Assembly: GCF_900107595.1 (NCBI RefSeq)
Contig: NZ_FNQF01000002.1
Coordinates: 186,001-250,000 of the forward strand
Reading direction: 5' to 3'
DNA: 64,000 bases
Source: Psychroflexus halocasei
GTDB taxonomy: Bacteria > Bacteroidota > Bacteroidia > Flavobacteriales > Flavobacteriaceae
The translations under genes were made by a program, and so were the position numbers. Under the pieces are notes generated by a model that saw only the letters and a program-made list of their open reading frames with translations, did no database searches and had not been told where the DNA came from. The first letter of the stretch is position 1. Each line of letters starts with the position of its first letter. Below are positions 45,027 through 54,107 of this stretch, in pieces.

Positions 45027-45057
45027 AAAAGGCCTTTTTAAAAGGTCTTTTTTTATT
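45027..45057 (+). terminator. Terminator after the HU gene
   Basis: AAAAGGCC near 45027-45034 pairs with GGTCTTTT (one G-U pair) through a TTTT/AAAA-flanked loop, followed by a seven-base or longer T-run. It lies 20 bases after the stop. Confidence 0.85.
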
Positions 45058-45086
45058 TAATACCAAAACTAACCGATACGAATTAT

Positions 45087-45653
45087 ATGTCAAACCAAAA
45101 TCAATTCACAAAAGGACAACTATTAATAGCAGAACCATCTATTTTGAATGATAGAAGCTTTTCAAGATCTGTCATATTGATTACACATGTTGATCAAAGT
45201 GATGTCGTTGGCTTTATTCTCAACAAAAAATCGAATCATAATCTTAAGGAACTCATCCCAGATTTAAAAACAGACTTCCCCATACATAAAGGTGGACCTG
45301 TAGAAGAAGATAGTCTGTACTTTATACATACAATTCCAGAATTAATTCCTGATAGTTTAGAAATTAAAGACGGTATATTTTGGGGAGGGAATTTTGAAAA
45401 TGTTGTACAACTTGTCAATGATGGAATTGTCAATAATGAAAATACTAAATTCTTCTTGGGTTACACAGGTTGGCTCAATGATCAACTTCAAGATGAAATC
45501 AACAACAAAACATGGATTATTGATAACTTTAAACAAAAAAGTAATTTATTTAAAGTTTCATTAGAAGGAGAATACTGGCAAGATAAATTGAAATCATTAG
45601 GTGGTGATTACCTTATATGGTCTAATGCACCAGGAAATCCTAGTAACAACTAA
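45087..45653 (+). CDS. YqgE/AlgH (DUF179) family protein
   Basis: A 188-residue cytosolic protein. Hallmarks are FTKGQLLIAEPSILNDRSFSRSVILI split by a conserved turn, VGFILNKKS, IHKGGPVEEDSLYFIH and FFLGYTGWLNDQLQDEI. The biochemical function is unsettled; AlgH was linked to alginate regulation in Pseudomonas, which does not carry over here. It converges on the aminotransferase gene with a four-base overlap. Confidence 0.93.
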   Translation: MSNQNQFTKGQLLIAEPSILNDRSFSRSVILITHVDQSDVVGFILNKKSNHNLKELIPDLKTDFPIHKGGPVEEDSLYFIHTIPELIPDSLEIKDGIFWGGNFENVVQLVNDGIVNNENTKFFLGYTGWLNDQLQDEINNKTWIIDNFKQKSNLFKVSLEGEYWQDKLKSLGGDYLIWSNAPGNPSNN

Positions 45654-46504
45654 ATCACTTTTTTCTCCGTCAATCGCAACTCAGCGTTAATTTTATTTAC
45701 CAATTTTTTAGCAATGCCGTTTTTAAACTCCTTTTTGCGGTAACGCGAAACACTTTGAATTCCCTGAATACTATTCGTCATAAAAAGTTCATCAGATTTT
45801 TGAATTTCAAATGGTGATATCGAGCTTTCTTCTATGGTCAATTCATCCATTTTGCTAATAATTTTAATCAATTCAGATCTGAAGACACCTTTTAAACATC
45901 CATCAGACAATGGCGGTGTCTTAACAAGATTACCTTTTACCAAAAACAAATTAGCATTGGTAAATTCAATAACAGATTTTTTTTCATTTAATAAAATACA
46001 ATTATCTAAATCATTTTCATCTGCATATATTGATCCTAAAATCGAAGGTAATTTTGATGTCGTTTTTAAATTAGATAACATCCCAGATAATACAAAATGA
46101 TCTTTAAAAAGATCAACTTCGCATTTTATATCATGGTGTTTGTAAAAAGGAGAATCAAGCTCAGAGCAAGTGATAACGAAATCTATTTCTCGTGTATCTG
46201 GCTTATACAAACCGCCATCTTTGCGAAAAACTAAAATTTTAACTCGTGCAGGTTTATGCTCAAGTTCATTGGCTTTTAAAGTCAATTTAATCTGATTCAA
46301 TAAATACTCAGGAGAAAAAGATTGAGGTATTTCCATTCTTAAAATCCGCATGGAAGACATCAATCTAAAATAGTGTGACTCCCAAAACATTTCTTGTCCA
46401 TGTATGACACGCATGCTTTCAAATAAAGCATCGCCATAATTTAAGCCTCGATTATAAACTGAAAAATCAGGTTTATCAGTTAGGTTTCCGTTTAAGTTGA
46501 CCAT
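45650..46504 (-). CDS. Class IV PLP aminotransferase / aminodeoxychorismate lyase-like
   Basis: Fold-type IV PLP enzyme of 284 residues (PabC, IlvE and D-amino-acid transaminase group). NRGLNYGDALFESMRVIHG (about 19-37) is the opening signature, the PLP Lys lies in NLKTTSKLPSIL, and the cofactor-phosphate segment is EFTNANLFLV with SDGCLKGVFRSEL. Length and a DGCLKGV-type loop fit PabC in Flavobacteria, but the subgroup cannot be settled by eye. The START-like gene lies 6 bases upstream. Confidence 0.85.
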   Translation of the reverse strand: MVNLNGNLTDKPDFSVYNRGLNYGDALFESMRVIHGQEMFWESHYFRLMSSMRILRMEIPQSFSPEYLLNQIKLTLKANELEHKPARVKILVFRKDGGLYKPDTREIDFVITCSELDSPFYKHHDIKCEVDLFKDHFVLSGMLSNLKTTSKLPSILGSIYADENDLDNCILLNEKKSVIEFTNANLFLVKGNLVKTPPLSDGCLKGVFRSELIKIISKMDELTIEESSISPFEIQKSDELFMTNSIQGIQSVSRYRKKEFKNGIAKKLVNKINAELRLTEKKVI

Positions 46505-46510
46505 AAAAAA

Positions 46511-46903
46511 TTAAGCTGAACCTAGAACTTGTTTTAATTCAGAAATCATATTTTCCCAAAGCATCTTACCTTCTTCTACTTCATCATCTTCTGCATAGTC
46601 TGTAATCATCAATGAAACATCTTTTGTAATTTCATCAACTTGAATACGCATCTCGAAAAAATAACTTTCATCGTCTTCTTCATCAGCTAACCATCTGAGT
46701 TTTATTTTTTCATCAGATTTCTTGGTTAAAAGTTTAGCTTGCTCTTCACTACCTTCCCAGATAAATGTATAAACTTCGCCTCTAGAGTTCACATTATCAG
46801 CAAACCATTCGCTTAATCCTGAAGGTGTGGAAATATATTGATATAACAAATTTGGAGAAACTTGTATTGGAAATTCGAGTTCGTATTTTGTCTTTTCACT
46901 CAT
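46511..46903 (-). CDS. START-like / AHSA1-type domain protein
   Basis: A 130-residue Bacteroidota protein of the SRPBCC (helix-grip) superfamily. YELEFPIQVSPNLLYQYIST and GLSEWFADNV form the N-terminal grip. The body is acidic (DEEDDES, DYAEDDEVEEGK) and ends in the long helix MLWENMISELKQVLG. Such folds bind hydrophobic ligands or partner proteins; the ligand is unknown. Probably co-transcribed with the aminotransferase gene. Confidence 0.88.
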   Translation of the reverse strand: MSEKTKYELEFPIQVSPNLLYQYISTPSGLSEWFADNVNSRGEVYTFIWEGSEEQAKLLTKKSDEKIKLRWLADEEDDESYFFEMRIQVDEITKDVSLMITDYAEDDEVEEGKMLWENMISELKQVLGSA

Positions 46904-46989
46904 GATTATATATTCTAATTAGAAAAGCAATATATGTATTTATTAGGTAAGAATAAAAAAATAATTTTTAAATTTCACCTAAAAGAAAC

Positions 46990-47019
46990 TTGCAGCAGCG
47001 AAAATTAATTTTATCTTTG
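46990..47019 (+). promoter_or_regulatory. Full Bacteroidetes-type promoter of tRNA-Met
   Basis: TTG at 46990-46992, 19 bases, then TATCTTTG at 47012-47019: a complete TTG-N19-TAnnTTTG match, ending 12 bases before the mature tRNA 5' end. Confidence 0.85.
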
Positions 47020-47031
47020 CAAACCGAAAAT

Positions 47032-47105
47032 GGCGAGGTAGCTCAGTCGGTTAGAGCGTCGGATTCATAACCCGGAGGTCGGCAGTTCGATTCTGCTCCT
47101 CGCTA
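47032..47105 (+). tRNA. tRNA-Met (CAT), elongator type
   Basis: A 74-base cloverleaf. The acceptor GGCGAGG pairs with CCTCGCT (one G-U), the D-arm is GCTC...GAGC, and the anticodon loop TTCATAA carries CAT. The T-arm is GGCAG-TTCGATT-CTGCT, with discriminator A at 47105. CCA is not encoded. The first acceptor pair is G-U and not the C-A mismatch of an initiator, so it is an elongator. A CAT-bearing tRNA-Ile2 is the alternative but the body fits Met. Confidence 0.95.
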
Positions 47106-47108
47106 CAC

Positions 47109-47145
47109 AAAAAAAGGCTTTCGGATTCATCCGAAAGCCTTTTTT
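47109..47145. terminator. Bidirectional terminator between tRNA-Met and CsbD
   Basis: GGCTTTCGGAT (47116-47126) pairs with ATCCGAAAGCC (47129-47139). An A-run precedes and a T-run follows the stem, so it serves the tRNA (plus) and the convergent CsbD gene (minus). Confidence 0.92.
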
Positions 47146-47167
47146 ATTTTAAATATAAATCTAGGAA

Positions 47168-47353
47168 TTACATATTCTTGATTTCTTTCTCAAGCTCTTC
47201 TTTGGTTTTTCCAGTTTTTTCTTGAAGACGTCCTAATAATTCATCTTTTTTGCCATCTGCATACTTTAGATCATCATCAGTCAAATCGCCATATTTCTGT
47301 TTCAATTTTCCTTTAGCTTGATTCAACTTTCCTTTAAATTCTTGCTCATTCAT
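47168..47353 (-). CDS. CsbD-family general stress protein
   Basis: A 61-residue hydrophilic helical protein: [20 protein letters not shown], then [20 protein letters not shown]. It matches CsbD, a sigma-B-dependent stress protein in Bacillus whose biochemical role is unknown. Highly charged, no membrane segment. It stands alone, ending at the bidirectional terminator; upstream 47354-47456 is AT-rich with no clear TAnnTTTG. Confidence 0.93.
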   Translation of the reverse strand: MNEQEFKGKLNQAKGKLKQKYGDLTDDDLKYADGKKDELLGRLQEKTGKTKEELEKEIKNM

Positions 47354-47456
47354 TGTTTTTTTGTTTTATGATTAAACATTAAAACTACACTTAATATATG
47401 TTAAGTCATCACAAGATAAAGTTATATAATGTTATAAAAATGATAATAATTGAATT

Positions 47457-48200
47457 TTATTTTTTCAATTTGGCTTTGTTATATTCAAAATTCATTTTAG
47501 CAATATTTAAAACTGAAATATCTTGAGGACATTCAATTTGACAAGCTTCTGTATTTGTACAATGACCAAAATCTAATTCTTCCATTCTATTGACCATATC
47601 GACAGTTCTTTTTGCACTTTCTTTTTTCCCTTGCGGTAAGTGTGTAAATTGGGAGATCTTAGCTGAAGTAAACAAAGCTGCACTTGCATTTTTACAAGTA
47701 GCTACACATGCACCACAACCTATACAAGCAGCAGAATCAAAAGCAGCCTCTGCCTCGTTATGTGTTACAGGAATACTGTTTGCCTCAGGTGCTTGACCAG
47801 TATTAACTGAAACATAACCTCCGGCTGCAATGATATCATCAAAACCTGTACGGTCAACTTTCAAATCACGAATAACAGGAAAAGCTTTTGCTTTAAATGG
47901 TTCTATATAAATGGTATCACCATCTTTAAATGAACGCATATGTAGCTGACAAGTAGTTGTGTTTTTTAACGGGCCGTGAGCAATACCATTAATCATAACG
48001 CCGCATTGTCCACAAATTCCTTCGCGACAATCATGATCAAATTCTACTGGTCTTTCTCCACTTTTAGCCAACTTTAAATTAAGCATGTCCAACATTTCCA
48101 AAAAAGACATTTCAGCACTGACATTGTCAAGGGTGTGATCTTCCAATTGCCCTTTAGTGTCTTTATTTTTTTGACGCCATATTTTTAAATATATTTTCAT
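47457..48200 (-). CDS. sdhB: Succinate dehydrogenase iron-sulfur subunit
   Basis: Electron-transfer subunit of complex II. I start at the ATG at 48200 (247 residues, MKIYLKIWRQ); a longer reading beginning at 48245 would overlap sdhA. The [2Fe-2S] site is CREGICGQC plus a later Cys (TTTCQLH). The second and third clusters use CIGCGACVATC and CQIECPQD. It follows sdhA by 7 bases. The short N-terminal domain with GQLEDHTLDNVSAEMSFLEML is typical of the Bacteroidota fumarate-reductase-like B subunit. Confidence 0.96.
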   Translation of the reverse strand: MKIYLKIWRQKNKDTKGQLEDHTLDNVSAEMSFLEMLDMLNLKLAKSGERPVEFDHDCREGICGQCGVMINGIAHGPLKNTTTCQLHMRSFKDGDTIYIEPFKAKAFPVIRDLKVDRTGFDDIIAAGGYVSVNTGQAPEANSIPVTHNEAEAAFDSAACIGCGACVATCKNASAALFTSAKISQFTHLPQGKKESAKRTVDMVNRMEELDFGHCTNTEACQIECPQDISVLNIAKMNFEYNKAKLKK

Positions 48201-48207
48201 AGCTGAC

Positions 48208-50130
48208 TTATTTATAATTTCGTTGAGTCGGTTTAACGTACTCAAATTTTAAAGGTTCTTTGTTTAAAATAGGTTCCGAAGCTTGACCGCTCCACTCCCA
48301 TGCTGCAGAGTAAGAATATTCAGCATCATTACGCATTGCTTCGCCTTCTTCTGTTTGAAATTCTTCTCTAAAATGTGCTCCGCAAGATTCTTCTCTTCGC
48401 AAAGCATCAATACACATCAACTCTGCTAATTCAAAATAATCGCTAACTCTTCCTGCCTTTTCAAGTTCACTATTTATATCTTCGACATCACCAGGAACAA
48501 GTAAATTTTCATGAAACTCCTCTCTCAAGTTCTGAATATCTGTGATTGCTTTTTTCAAACCATCTTCTGATCGTGATAAACCACATTTATCATAAAGTAT
48601 TTTTCCAAGTTCTCTATGAAATTCTTCAGCTGTCTTGTTGCCCTTTAAATTGACAAACTTTTCAAGTTGAGATTTAACCTGTTTTTCTGCTTCATCAAAA
48701 GCTGGATGATTCACATCTGTTTTAGCAACTTGAATTTCATCAGCCAAATAATTTTGAAGTGTATAAGGCGCAATATAATAACCATCAACACAAGCTTGTA
48801 ATAATGAGTTTGCCCCCAATCTGTTAGCACCGTGATCAGAGAAATTAGCCTCACCGATTGCAAAAAGCCCAGGCGTTGTTGTCATCAAATCATAATCGAC
48901 CCAAAGTCCACCCATTGAAAAGTGCGCAGAAGGCGAGATTTTCATCGGTTCCTTGTAAGCATTAATTCCTGTAATTTTTTCGTACATGGTAAATAAGTTT
49001 CCATAACGCTCTTCAATTACATCTTGACCATATTCTTTAATAGCATGAGAAAAATCTAAATAAACAGCATTCTTTAAAGCGCCAATACCTTTACCGGCAT
49101 CAATTTGCTCTTTTGCTGATCTCGATGCAATATCTCGTGGTGCTAAATTTCCAAAAGCAGGATATTTCCTTTCTAAATAATAATCTCTTTCTTCTTCAGG
49201 AATATCCTTAGGTTTTCTCGTTTCGTTTTTATCTTGAGGCACCCAGATACGACCATCGTTCCTTAATGACTCAGACATCAACGTCAGTTTTGATTGATAC
49301 TCTCCGCTTTGTGGTAAGCTTGTTGGGTGAATTTGCGTCCAACTTGGATTTGCCATCAAAGCTCCTTTTTTATGAGCACGCCAAATTGCTGAAGCATTAC
49401 AACCCATGGCAAGTGTTGATAAATAGTATATTTTACCAAAACCACCAGTAGCTAATATGACAGCATGAGCTCCGTGACGTTCAATTTCACCAGTATCTAA
49501 ATTTCTAGCAATAATTCCTTTTGCTTTTCCATCGATAGTGACTAAATCTAGCATTTCATGTCTTGCATAAAGTTTGACTTGGCCAGTTTCTTTTTGACGC
49601 ATTAGAGCCTGATAAGAACCTAAAAGCAATTGCTGACCTGTTTGTCCACGTGCATAAAAAGTTCTGGAAACTTGAACACCTCCAAAAGATCGGTTTCTCA
49701 GGTAGCCACTATATTCTCGTCCAAAAGGAACACCTTGAGCAACAGCTTGATCGATAAGACTTGCTGAACATTCGGCCAATCTATATGTATTTGCTTCTCG
49801 TGATCTAAAGTCTCCACCTTTTAAAGTATCATAGAACATTCTGAAAACGCTATCACCATCATTTTTGTAATTTTTCATTGCATTAACACCACCTTGAGCA
49901 GCAACAGAATGTGCTCGGCGTGGAGAATCTTGAAAACAAAAACTTTTGACTTTGTATCCCATTTCAGCTAAAGACGCTGCTGCTGAAGCACCTGCTAAAC
50001 CAGTTCCGACAACAATCACTTCAAGCTTTTTACGGTTATTAGGGTTTACTAATTTCGCTTTTGCTTTATAATTGCTCCATTTATCTTTTAGATCTCCTTC
50101 AGGAATATTTGCGTGAATTTCTTTAGTCAT
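48208..50130 (-). CDS. sdhA: Succinate dehydrogenase/fumarate reductase flavoprotein
   Basis: Catalytic subunit oxidising succinate to fumarate. 640 residues. [21 protein letters not shown] (39-59) is the FAD dinucleotide fold, here given in parts: GTGLAG then AASLAE. His74 in [11 protein letters not shown] is the expected covalent FAD attachment site. HPTSLPQSG and GRIWVP, with the Arg in [15 protein letters not shown], build the dicarboxylate site. [11 protein letters not shown] and [20 protein letters not shown] close the FAD domain. sdhC-A-B are in order on the minus strand, with 2 bases between C and A. Confidence 0.96.
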   Translation of the reverse strand: MTKEIHANIPEGDLKDKWSNYKAKAKLVNPNNRKKLEVIVVGTGLAGASAAASLAEMGYKVKSFCFQDSPRRAHSVAAQGGVNAMKNYKNDGDSVFRMFYDTLKGGDFRSREANTYRLAECSASLIDQAVAQGVPFGREYSGYLRNRSFGGVQVSRTFYARGQTGQQLLLGSYQALMRQKETGQVKLYARHEMLDLVTIDGKAKGIIARNLDTGEIERHGAHAVILATGGFGKIYYLSTLAMGCNASAIWRAHKKGALMANPSWTQIHPTSLPQSGEYQSKLTLMSESLRNDGRIWVPQDKNETRKPKDIPEEERDYYLERKYPAFGNLAPRDIASRSAKEQIDAGKGIGALKNAVYLDFSHAIKEYGQDVIEERYGNLFTMYEKITGINAYKEPMKISPSAHFSMGGLWVDYDLMTTTPGLFAIGEANFSDHGANRLGANSLLQACVDGYYIAPYTLQNYLADEIQVAKTDVNHPAFDEAEKQVKSQLEKFVNLKGNKTAEEFHRELGKILYDKCGLSRSEDGLKKAITDIQNLREEFHENLLVPGDVEDINSELEKAGRVSDYFELAELMCIDALRREESCGAHFREEFQTEEGEAMRNDAEYSYSAAWEWSGQASEPILNKEPLKFEYVKPTQRNYK

Positions 50131-50132
50131 AA

Positions 50133-50798
50133 TTATAATTTTAAAAAGATATAGAAAGGAATAATGAGATAACCAAATGTCATCAATACTGCGAAACCTA
50201 TTCCGATAGTTTTAACAATTTTAGTGTAATAAGGATGGTATAAACCAACACTTCGGAATGCACTAAAAAAACCATGTAGCAAGTGAAAGCCTAAAGCCAA
50301 GATAGCCACAGCGTAAAGAATGACATACCATAATTCTTGAAAGGATACAACGACTAATGAGTATAAATCTTTATTCCCATTAATGTCAGTTTCTATGCTT
50401 CCAAACTTATAGGGATACCAAAAATCTTTGAAATGAATCACAAGAAAAGCGAAAACAATTGTTCCCAAAAGCATCATTTGTCTTGAATACCATTTACTAG
50501 CTCTGTTTCTTTTGTCCTTGACATAAGTTTCACCAGAAGCTTTTTTTGCTTTTGTACTTAAATAAATTGCATCAATTGTATGCAGTAAAATACTCGCATA
50601 CAAAACGTACGAAACAATCTTGATCAAAATATTTCCCGACAAGAAATGACTATAAAGATTGTACTGAAGTTGAGCTTCTTCTTTTGGTAGTAATAATTGA
50701 AGATTACCAAGCAAATGAATGATTAAGAAAAAGCAAAGAAAAAGACCTGTCAAAGCCATCAGATTTTTCCGAGTTATCGCATTGTTAATAAACCACAC
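50133..50798 (-). CDS. sdhC: Succinate dehydrogenase cytochrome b subunit
   Basis: Single fused membrane anchor (221 residues, five hydrophobic helices), the type B complex II arrangement found in Bacteroidota and Bacillus in which one polypeptide binds two b haems and menaquinone. Helix-borne His residues include those in [29 protein letters not shown] and FHLLHGFF, suited as haem ligands. It heads sdhCAB. I see no exact TAnnTTTG element in the 235-base upstream region. Confidence 0.94.
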   Translation of the reverse strand: MWFINNAITRKNLMALTGLFLCFFLIIHLLGNLQLLLPKEEAQLQYNLYSHFLSGNILIKIVSYVLYASILLHTIDAIYLSTKAKKASGETYVKDKRNRASKWYSRQMMLLGTIVFAFLVIHFKDFWYPYKFGSIETDINGNKDLYSLVVVSFQELWYVILYAVAILALGFHLLHGFFSAFRSVGLYHPYYTKIVKTIGIGFAVLMTFGYLIIPFYIFLKL

Positions 50799-50960
50799 AT
50801 GTATAGATTTAGAATGAACTTCTAAGTTACGCCATTATTTAAAGAAGGTCAATTATAAACCTGAATTTAGAATGATTTTAAAACAGCATCATAATAATTA
50901 AATCAAACTAACAACACATTCAATGTATTGATTTTTAATTACTTATGATTAACAAAAACA

Positions 50961-50990
50961 AAAGAGCTGATTTTATAAAATCAGCTCTTT
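50961..50990 (-). terminator. Palindromic terminator downstream of hisS
   Basis: AAAGAGCTGATTTTA pairs with TAAAATCAGCTCTTT, a perfect 30-base palindrome. On the minus strand it is followed by TGTTTTTGTT, as expected for a terminator of hisS, whose stop is 44 bases away. Confidence 0.85.
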
Positions 50991-51033
50991 GATGAGATAT
51001 ATCATAGATGTACTTATTTCAAAATAATTACAT

Positions 51034-52410
51034 CTATTGTGAAGCAAATTTCCTCAAAATAGTTTCCAAATCAACCAATTCTTGCTCACCTGTTTCTAGG
51101 TTTTTCAGATTAAACGCTTGCTTTTCAATTTCTGATTCTCCAGCGATCACTGCATATTTAATTCCGCGTTTATCAGCATATTGCATTTGTTTTTTAAATT
51201 TAGTATCATCAGGATAAAGCTCAGCCTTAATTCCTTTTTGACGGAGTTTCATAATAGCTTTCATCGCGTATTTAGACTCTTCAAAACCAAAATTAATAAA
51301 AAGGATTTGGGTTGAATCTGAGACAGTTTCGGGAAATAAATTTAATTCTTCTAACACGAGATAAATCCGATCAAGTCCAAAAGAGATTCCGACGCCACTC
51401 ATATTTTTTAAACCAAAAATACCAGTTAAATCATCGTAGCGACCGCCACCTCCAATGGAGCCGATTTTAACATTCTCAGGAGCTGATATTTCAAATATGG
51501 CGCCTGTATAATAATTTAAACCGCGTGCCAAAGTAACATCTAAATCTAAGGTTGCAGATTTAAAATCATAATCCTCTAAAGCTTGGTGAACAAAAGTGAG
51601 CTCTTCAACTCCTTCTAGTCCAATTTTTGAAGTTGAAAGAATGTTTTTTAATTGATTGATTTTATCTTCAAAGTTCCCTGAGAAACTAAAGATTGGTTGA
51701 ATCTTGGCTATTGCTTCTTCAGCTATTCCTTTTTCAAACATTTCTTTTTTCACACCTTCCTCTCCTATTTTATCAAGTTTATCTAGTGCAACTGTAAAAT
51801 CTATTAATTTATCTTGCTCTTCAATCACTTCTGCAAAACCTGATAGAATTTTACGGTTATTTAATTTAATTGTAATACCGTTGAGTTGAAGTGCATGAAA
51901 AACCTGATCGTATAACATCACAAATTCAACTTCTTGCCATAAACTATCACTTCCAATAACATCAGCATCGCACTGCACAAATTCTCTAAAACGTCCTTTT
52001 TGCGGGCGATCTGCTCTCCAAACAGGTTGAACTTGGTAGCGCTTAAATGGAAAAACCAACTCATGTTGATGCTGTACGACATACCGCGCAAAAGGAACTG
52101 TTAAATCATACTTTAAGGCTTTTTCAGCGATTTGTGAAGCCAAAGCATTTGAATCTTTAGCTTGCAAATGCTGCTCATTAGATTTCTTTAAAAAGTCGCC
52201 TGAATTTAGAATTTTAAAAATCAAACGATCTCCTTCTTCTCCATACTTACCAAGTAATGTTGAAGATTTCTCAAAGCTTGGTGTTTCGATTGGTTGAAAA
52301 CCAAAGTTTTTAAAATGAGATTTAATTGTTTGAATAATATATTCTCGTCTAGAAACTTCAACAGGAGAAAAGTCCCGAGTTCCTTTAGGAATTGATGGTT
52401 TTTGAGCCAT
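51034..52410 (-). CDS. hisS: Histidyl-tRNA synthetase
   Basis: Class II aminoacyl-tRNA synthetase, 458 residues. IPKGTRDFSP opens the protein. Motif 2 is YQVQPVWRADRPQKGRFREF; ARGLNYYTGAIFE is the histidine-binding HisA-type motif; and motif 3 is GVGISFGLDRIY. The C-terminal anticodon domain starts near ILFINFGFEE. The DUF6495 gene ends 9 bases upstream, so they are probably co-transcribed. Confidence 0.97.
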   Translation of the reverse strand: MAQKPSIPKGTRDFSPVEVSRREYIIQTIKSHFKNFGFQPIETPSFEKSSTLLGKYGEEGDRLIFKILNSGDFLKKSNEQHLQAKDSNALASQIAEKALKYDLTVPFARYVVQHQHELVFPFKRYQVQPVWRADRPQKGRFREFVQCDADVIGSDSLWQEVEFVMLYDQVFHALQLNGITIKLNNRKILSGFAEVIEEQDKLIDFTVALDKLDKIGEEGVKKEMFEKGIAEEAIAKIQPIFSFSGNFEDKINQLKNILSTSKIGLEGVEELTFVHQALEDYDFKSATLDLDVTLARGLNYYTGAIFEISAPENVKIGSIGGGGRYDDLTGIFGLKNMSGVGISFGLDRIYLVLEELNLFPETVSDSTQILFINFGFEESKYAMKAIMKLRQKGIKAELYPDDTKFKKQMQYADKRGIKYAVIAGESEIEKQAFNLKNLETGEQELVDLETILRKFASQ

Positions 52411-52419
52411 GGTTAAAAT

Positions 52420-52893
52420 TTAATTAACAACAATTTTTTCAAAGTAAGTGTATAAATCACCTTTGGTGATATGTGCTCCTTTCTTTATAAGTGCAAAAAT
52501 ATCTGTATTGCGTTCTTCAGCAATTGGCTTTGTTGATGTATAAATATTAACATCATCATTATTCAAATTTTTACGCAACCATTGGTACCCGTCGGTAGTT
52601 GTGATATCGACAGCTGGATTTTCAATTTTAATTGCAATCAAATCAATATCTGCATCTTTAAAGTGAAAAAGGAATAATTGCTGAGGAGAAAAATGTTCGA
52701 GATAATTGACTTTATTCAAAACGCCTTCCCAAACTAGATCGCTAAAAACATCAAGTTCTTGCTCGACTATGCCAGGCTGATCTTTCTTGATTTTTTCCCA
52801 CTCATCAACAGTAATTTGTTGAGTTGCCAAGAAGTTAATAAACTCTTGATGCATTTCTTCAAACTGCTCTCGTGTAAGTCTTTCGTATTTCAT
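52420..52893 (-). CDS. DUF6495 family protein
   Basis: A 157-residue Bacteroidota protein of unknown function. The start at 52893 (MKYERLTREQFEEMHQEF) is chosen because the preceding 16 codons overlap the promoter and terminator region and encode non-conserved sequence. The protein is acidic, with EQELDVFSDLVWEGVLNKVNYLEHFS in the middle (given in part) and C-terminal KKGAHITKGDLYTYFEKIVVN. Its family neighbour is commonly hisS, as here. Confidence 0.8.
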   Translation of the reverse strand: MKYERLTREQFEEMHQEFINFLATQQITVDEWEKIKKDQPGIVEQELDVFSDLVWEGVLNKVNYLEHFSPQQLFLFHFKDADIDLIAIKIENPAVDITTTDGYQWLRKNLNNDDVNIYTSTKPIAEERNTDIFALIKKGAHITKGDLYTYFEKIVVN

Positions 52894-52899
52894 AATTAG

Positions 52900-52907
52900 C
52901 AAAAATA
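52900..52907 (-). promoter_or_regulatory. -7 element upstream of DUF6495-hisS
   Basis: Minus strand TATTTTTG, an exact TAnnTTTG, only 6 bases before the ATG, which would give a nearly leaderless mRNA. It overlaps the T-run of the rplI terminator, so chance is possible in this T-rich stretch. Confidence 0.4.
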
Positions 52908-52910
52908 AAA

Positions 52911-52938
52911 AAAGATCGACAGTAAATTGCCGATCTTT
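52911..52938 (-). terminator. Terminator after rplI
   Basis: On the minus strand AAAGATCG pairs with CGATCTTT across a 12-base loop and is followed by a long T-rich run. It closes the rpsF-rpsR-rplI operon, about 20 bases after the rplI stop. Confidence 0.8.
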
Positions 52939-52959
52939 CAAATGTTATTCAGTTATTGA

Positions 52960-53409
52960 TTAAGCTTCGCCAACCACGTCGAATGTAATTTCGATAATTA
53001 CTTCTCGATGGAAACGTAACTTAGCTGTGTACTGACCCAATCTTTTGATGTTACCACCAAAGATTGAAATATATTTTTTATCAAGTTCAACATCATTTTT
53101 AACAAGTTTCTCGCTTAAATCAGCAGTTGTAATACTACCAAAAAGCTTGTCACCAGCTCCAGCTTTTGCTGTAATTTCAATTGATACTTCTTTTGCTTTT
53201 TCAGCCAATTGCTTAGCTTCAGCAACAACTTTCTCTTCTTTGTGAGCACGTTGTCTTAAGTTTTCTGCTAAAACTTTTTTTGCAGAAGGTGTTGCTAAAA
53301 CTGCAAGACCTTGAGGAATCAAAAAGTTTCTTCCGTAACCGTTTTTTACAGTTACTAGATCATCAGCAAAACCTAAGTTATCTACATCTTTTCTTAATAT
53401 AATTTCCAT
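52960..53409 (-). CDS. rplI: 50S ribosomal protein L9
   Basis: 149 residues. The N-terminal domain MEIILRKDVDNLGFADDLVTVKNGYGRNFL is recognised from LGFADD and VKNGYGRNFLIPQGLA. A long connecting helix (ENLRQRAHKEEKV) and C-terminal GSITTADLSEKL complete the fold. Last gene of the rpsF-rpsR-rplI operon; 12 bases after rpsR. Confidence 0.97.
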   Translation of the reverse strand: MEIILRKDVDNLGFADDLVTVKNGYGRNFLIPQGLAVLATPSAKKVLAENLRQRAHKEEKVVAEAKQLAEKAKEVSIEITAKAGAGDKLFGSITTADLSEKLVKNDVELDKKYISIFGGNIKRLGQYTAKLRFHREVIIEITFDVVGEA

Positions 53410-53421
53410 AGTTTTTGCTTT

Positions 53422-53718
53422 TTATTTTAATAAATCACCAACGTAAGGCATTAAAGCTAAGTGTCTAGCTCTTTTGATTGCTTGAGATACTTTTCTTTGG
53501 TATTTCAAAGAAGTTCCTGTTAAACGTCTTGGTAAAATTTTCCCTTGAGGGTTAACAAATTCCATTAAAAAATCTGGATTTTTGTAATCTACATATTTAA
53601 TTCCAGCTCTTTTAAAACGGCAGTAACGTTTCTTAGCAGTCGTCTCAATATCTAATGGCGTTAAATATCTGATTTCGCCATCGTTTTTTCCTTTCGATTG
53701 TTCTTCAATACTAGCCAT
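53422..53718 (-). CDS. rpsR: 30S ribosomal protein S18
   Basis: 98 residues, with a Bacteroidota-type N-terminal extension ([19 protein letters not shown]). The S18 core follows: [37 protein letters not shown] and [13 protein letters not shown]. It starts 3 bases after rpsF ends. Confidence 0.97.
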   Translation of the reverse strand: MASIEEQSKGKNDGEIRYLTPLDIETTAKKRYCRFKRAGIKYVDYKNPDFLMEFVNPQGKILPRRLTGTSLKYQRKVSQAIKRARHLALMPYVGDLLK

Positions 53719-53721
53719 TTC

Positions 53722-54060
53722 TTAAGATTTTGATTTTACACGTTTGATTCTTTCTTTAGCCCAATCGATAGCGTGTTTGTCTAACTTTACAGTCAAGAAA
53801 CGCATCATACGCTCGTCTCTTCTAAACATCACTTCTAAAGGATCAATTGCAGAACCTTCTACTTCATACTCGAATAAATGGTAAAAACCACTTTTTTTGT
53901 GCTGGATTGGGTAAGCTAATTTTTTTAAGCCCCAATTTTCTTTGTTTACGATCTCGGCACCCTTAGAAGTCAAAAAATCTTCGTACTTCTGAACTGTCTC
54001 CTTTATCTGATCTTCAGATAAAACGGGATTCAAGATGAAAACAGTTTCATAATGATTCAT
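53722..54060 (-). CDS. rpsF: 30S ribosomal protein S6
   Basis: 112 residues from the ATG at 54060 (MNHYETVFILNPVLSEDQ); the nine upstream in-frame codons are not part of known S6 proteins. YETVFILNP, NWGLKKLAYPI, KKSGFYHLFEYE and RRDERMMRFLTVKLDKHA are typical S6. First gene of the operon. Confidence 0.97.
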   Translation of the reverse strand: MNHYETVFILNPVLSEDQIKETVQKYEDFLTSKGAEIVNKENWGLKKLAYPIQHKKSGFYHLFEYEVEGSAIDPLEVMFRRDERMMRFLTVKLDKHAIDWAKERIKRVKSKS

Positions 54061-54084
54061 ATTATACATTTTAATTAATGGCTG

Positions 54085-54092
54085 CAAAAATA
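54085..54092 (-). promoter_or_regulatory. -7 element upstream of rpsF
   Basis: Minus strand TATTTTTG, an exact TAnnTTTG, 24 bases before the rpsF ATG; followed by GCAGCC. No TTG at N19. Confidence 0.6.
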
Positions 54093-54107
54093 ATCTTTTT
54101 CTTTTAA

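Noticed and set aside
47032-47105. Initiator tRNA or tRNA-Ile2 reading of the CAT tRNA
   Set aside because: The first acceptor pair is G-U rather than the mismatch of initiators, and the anticodon stem lacks three G-C pairs; the body fits elongator Met.
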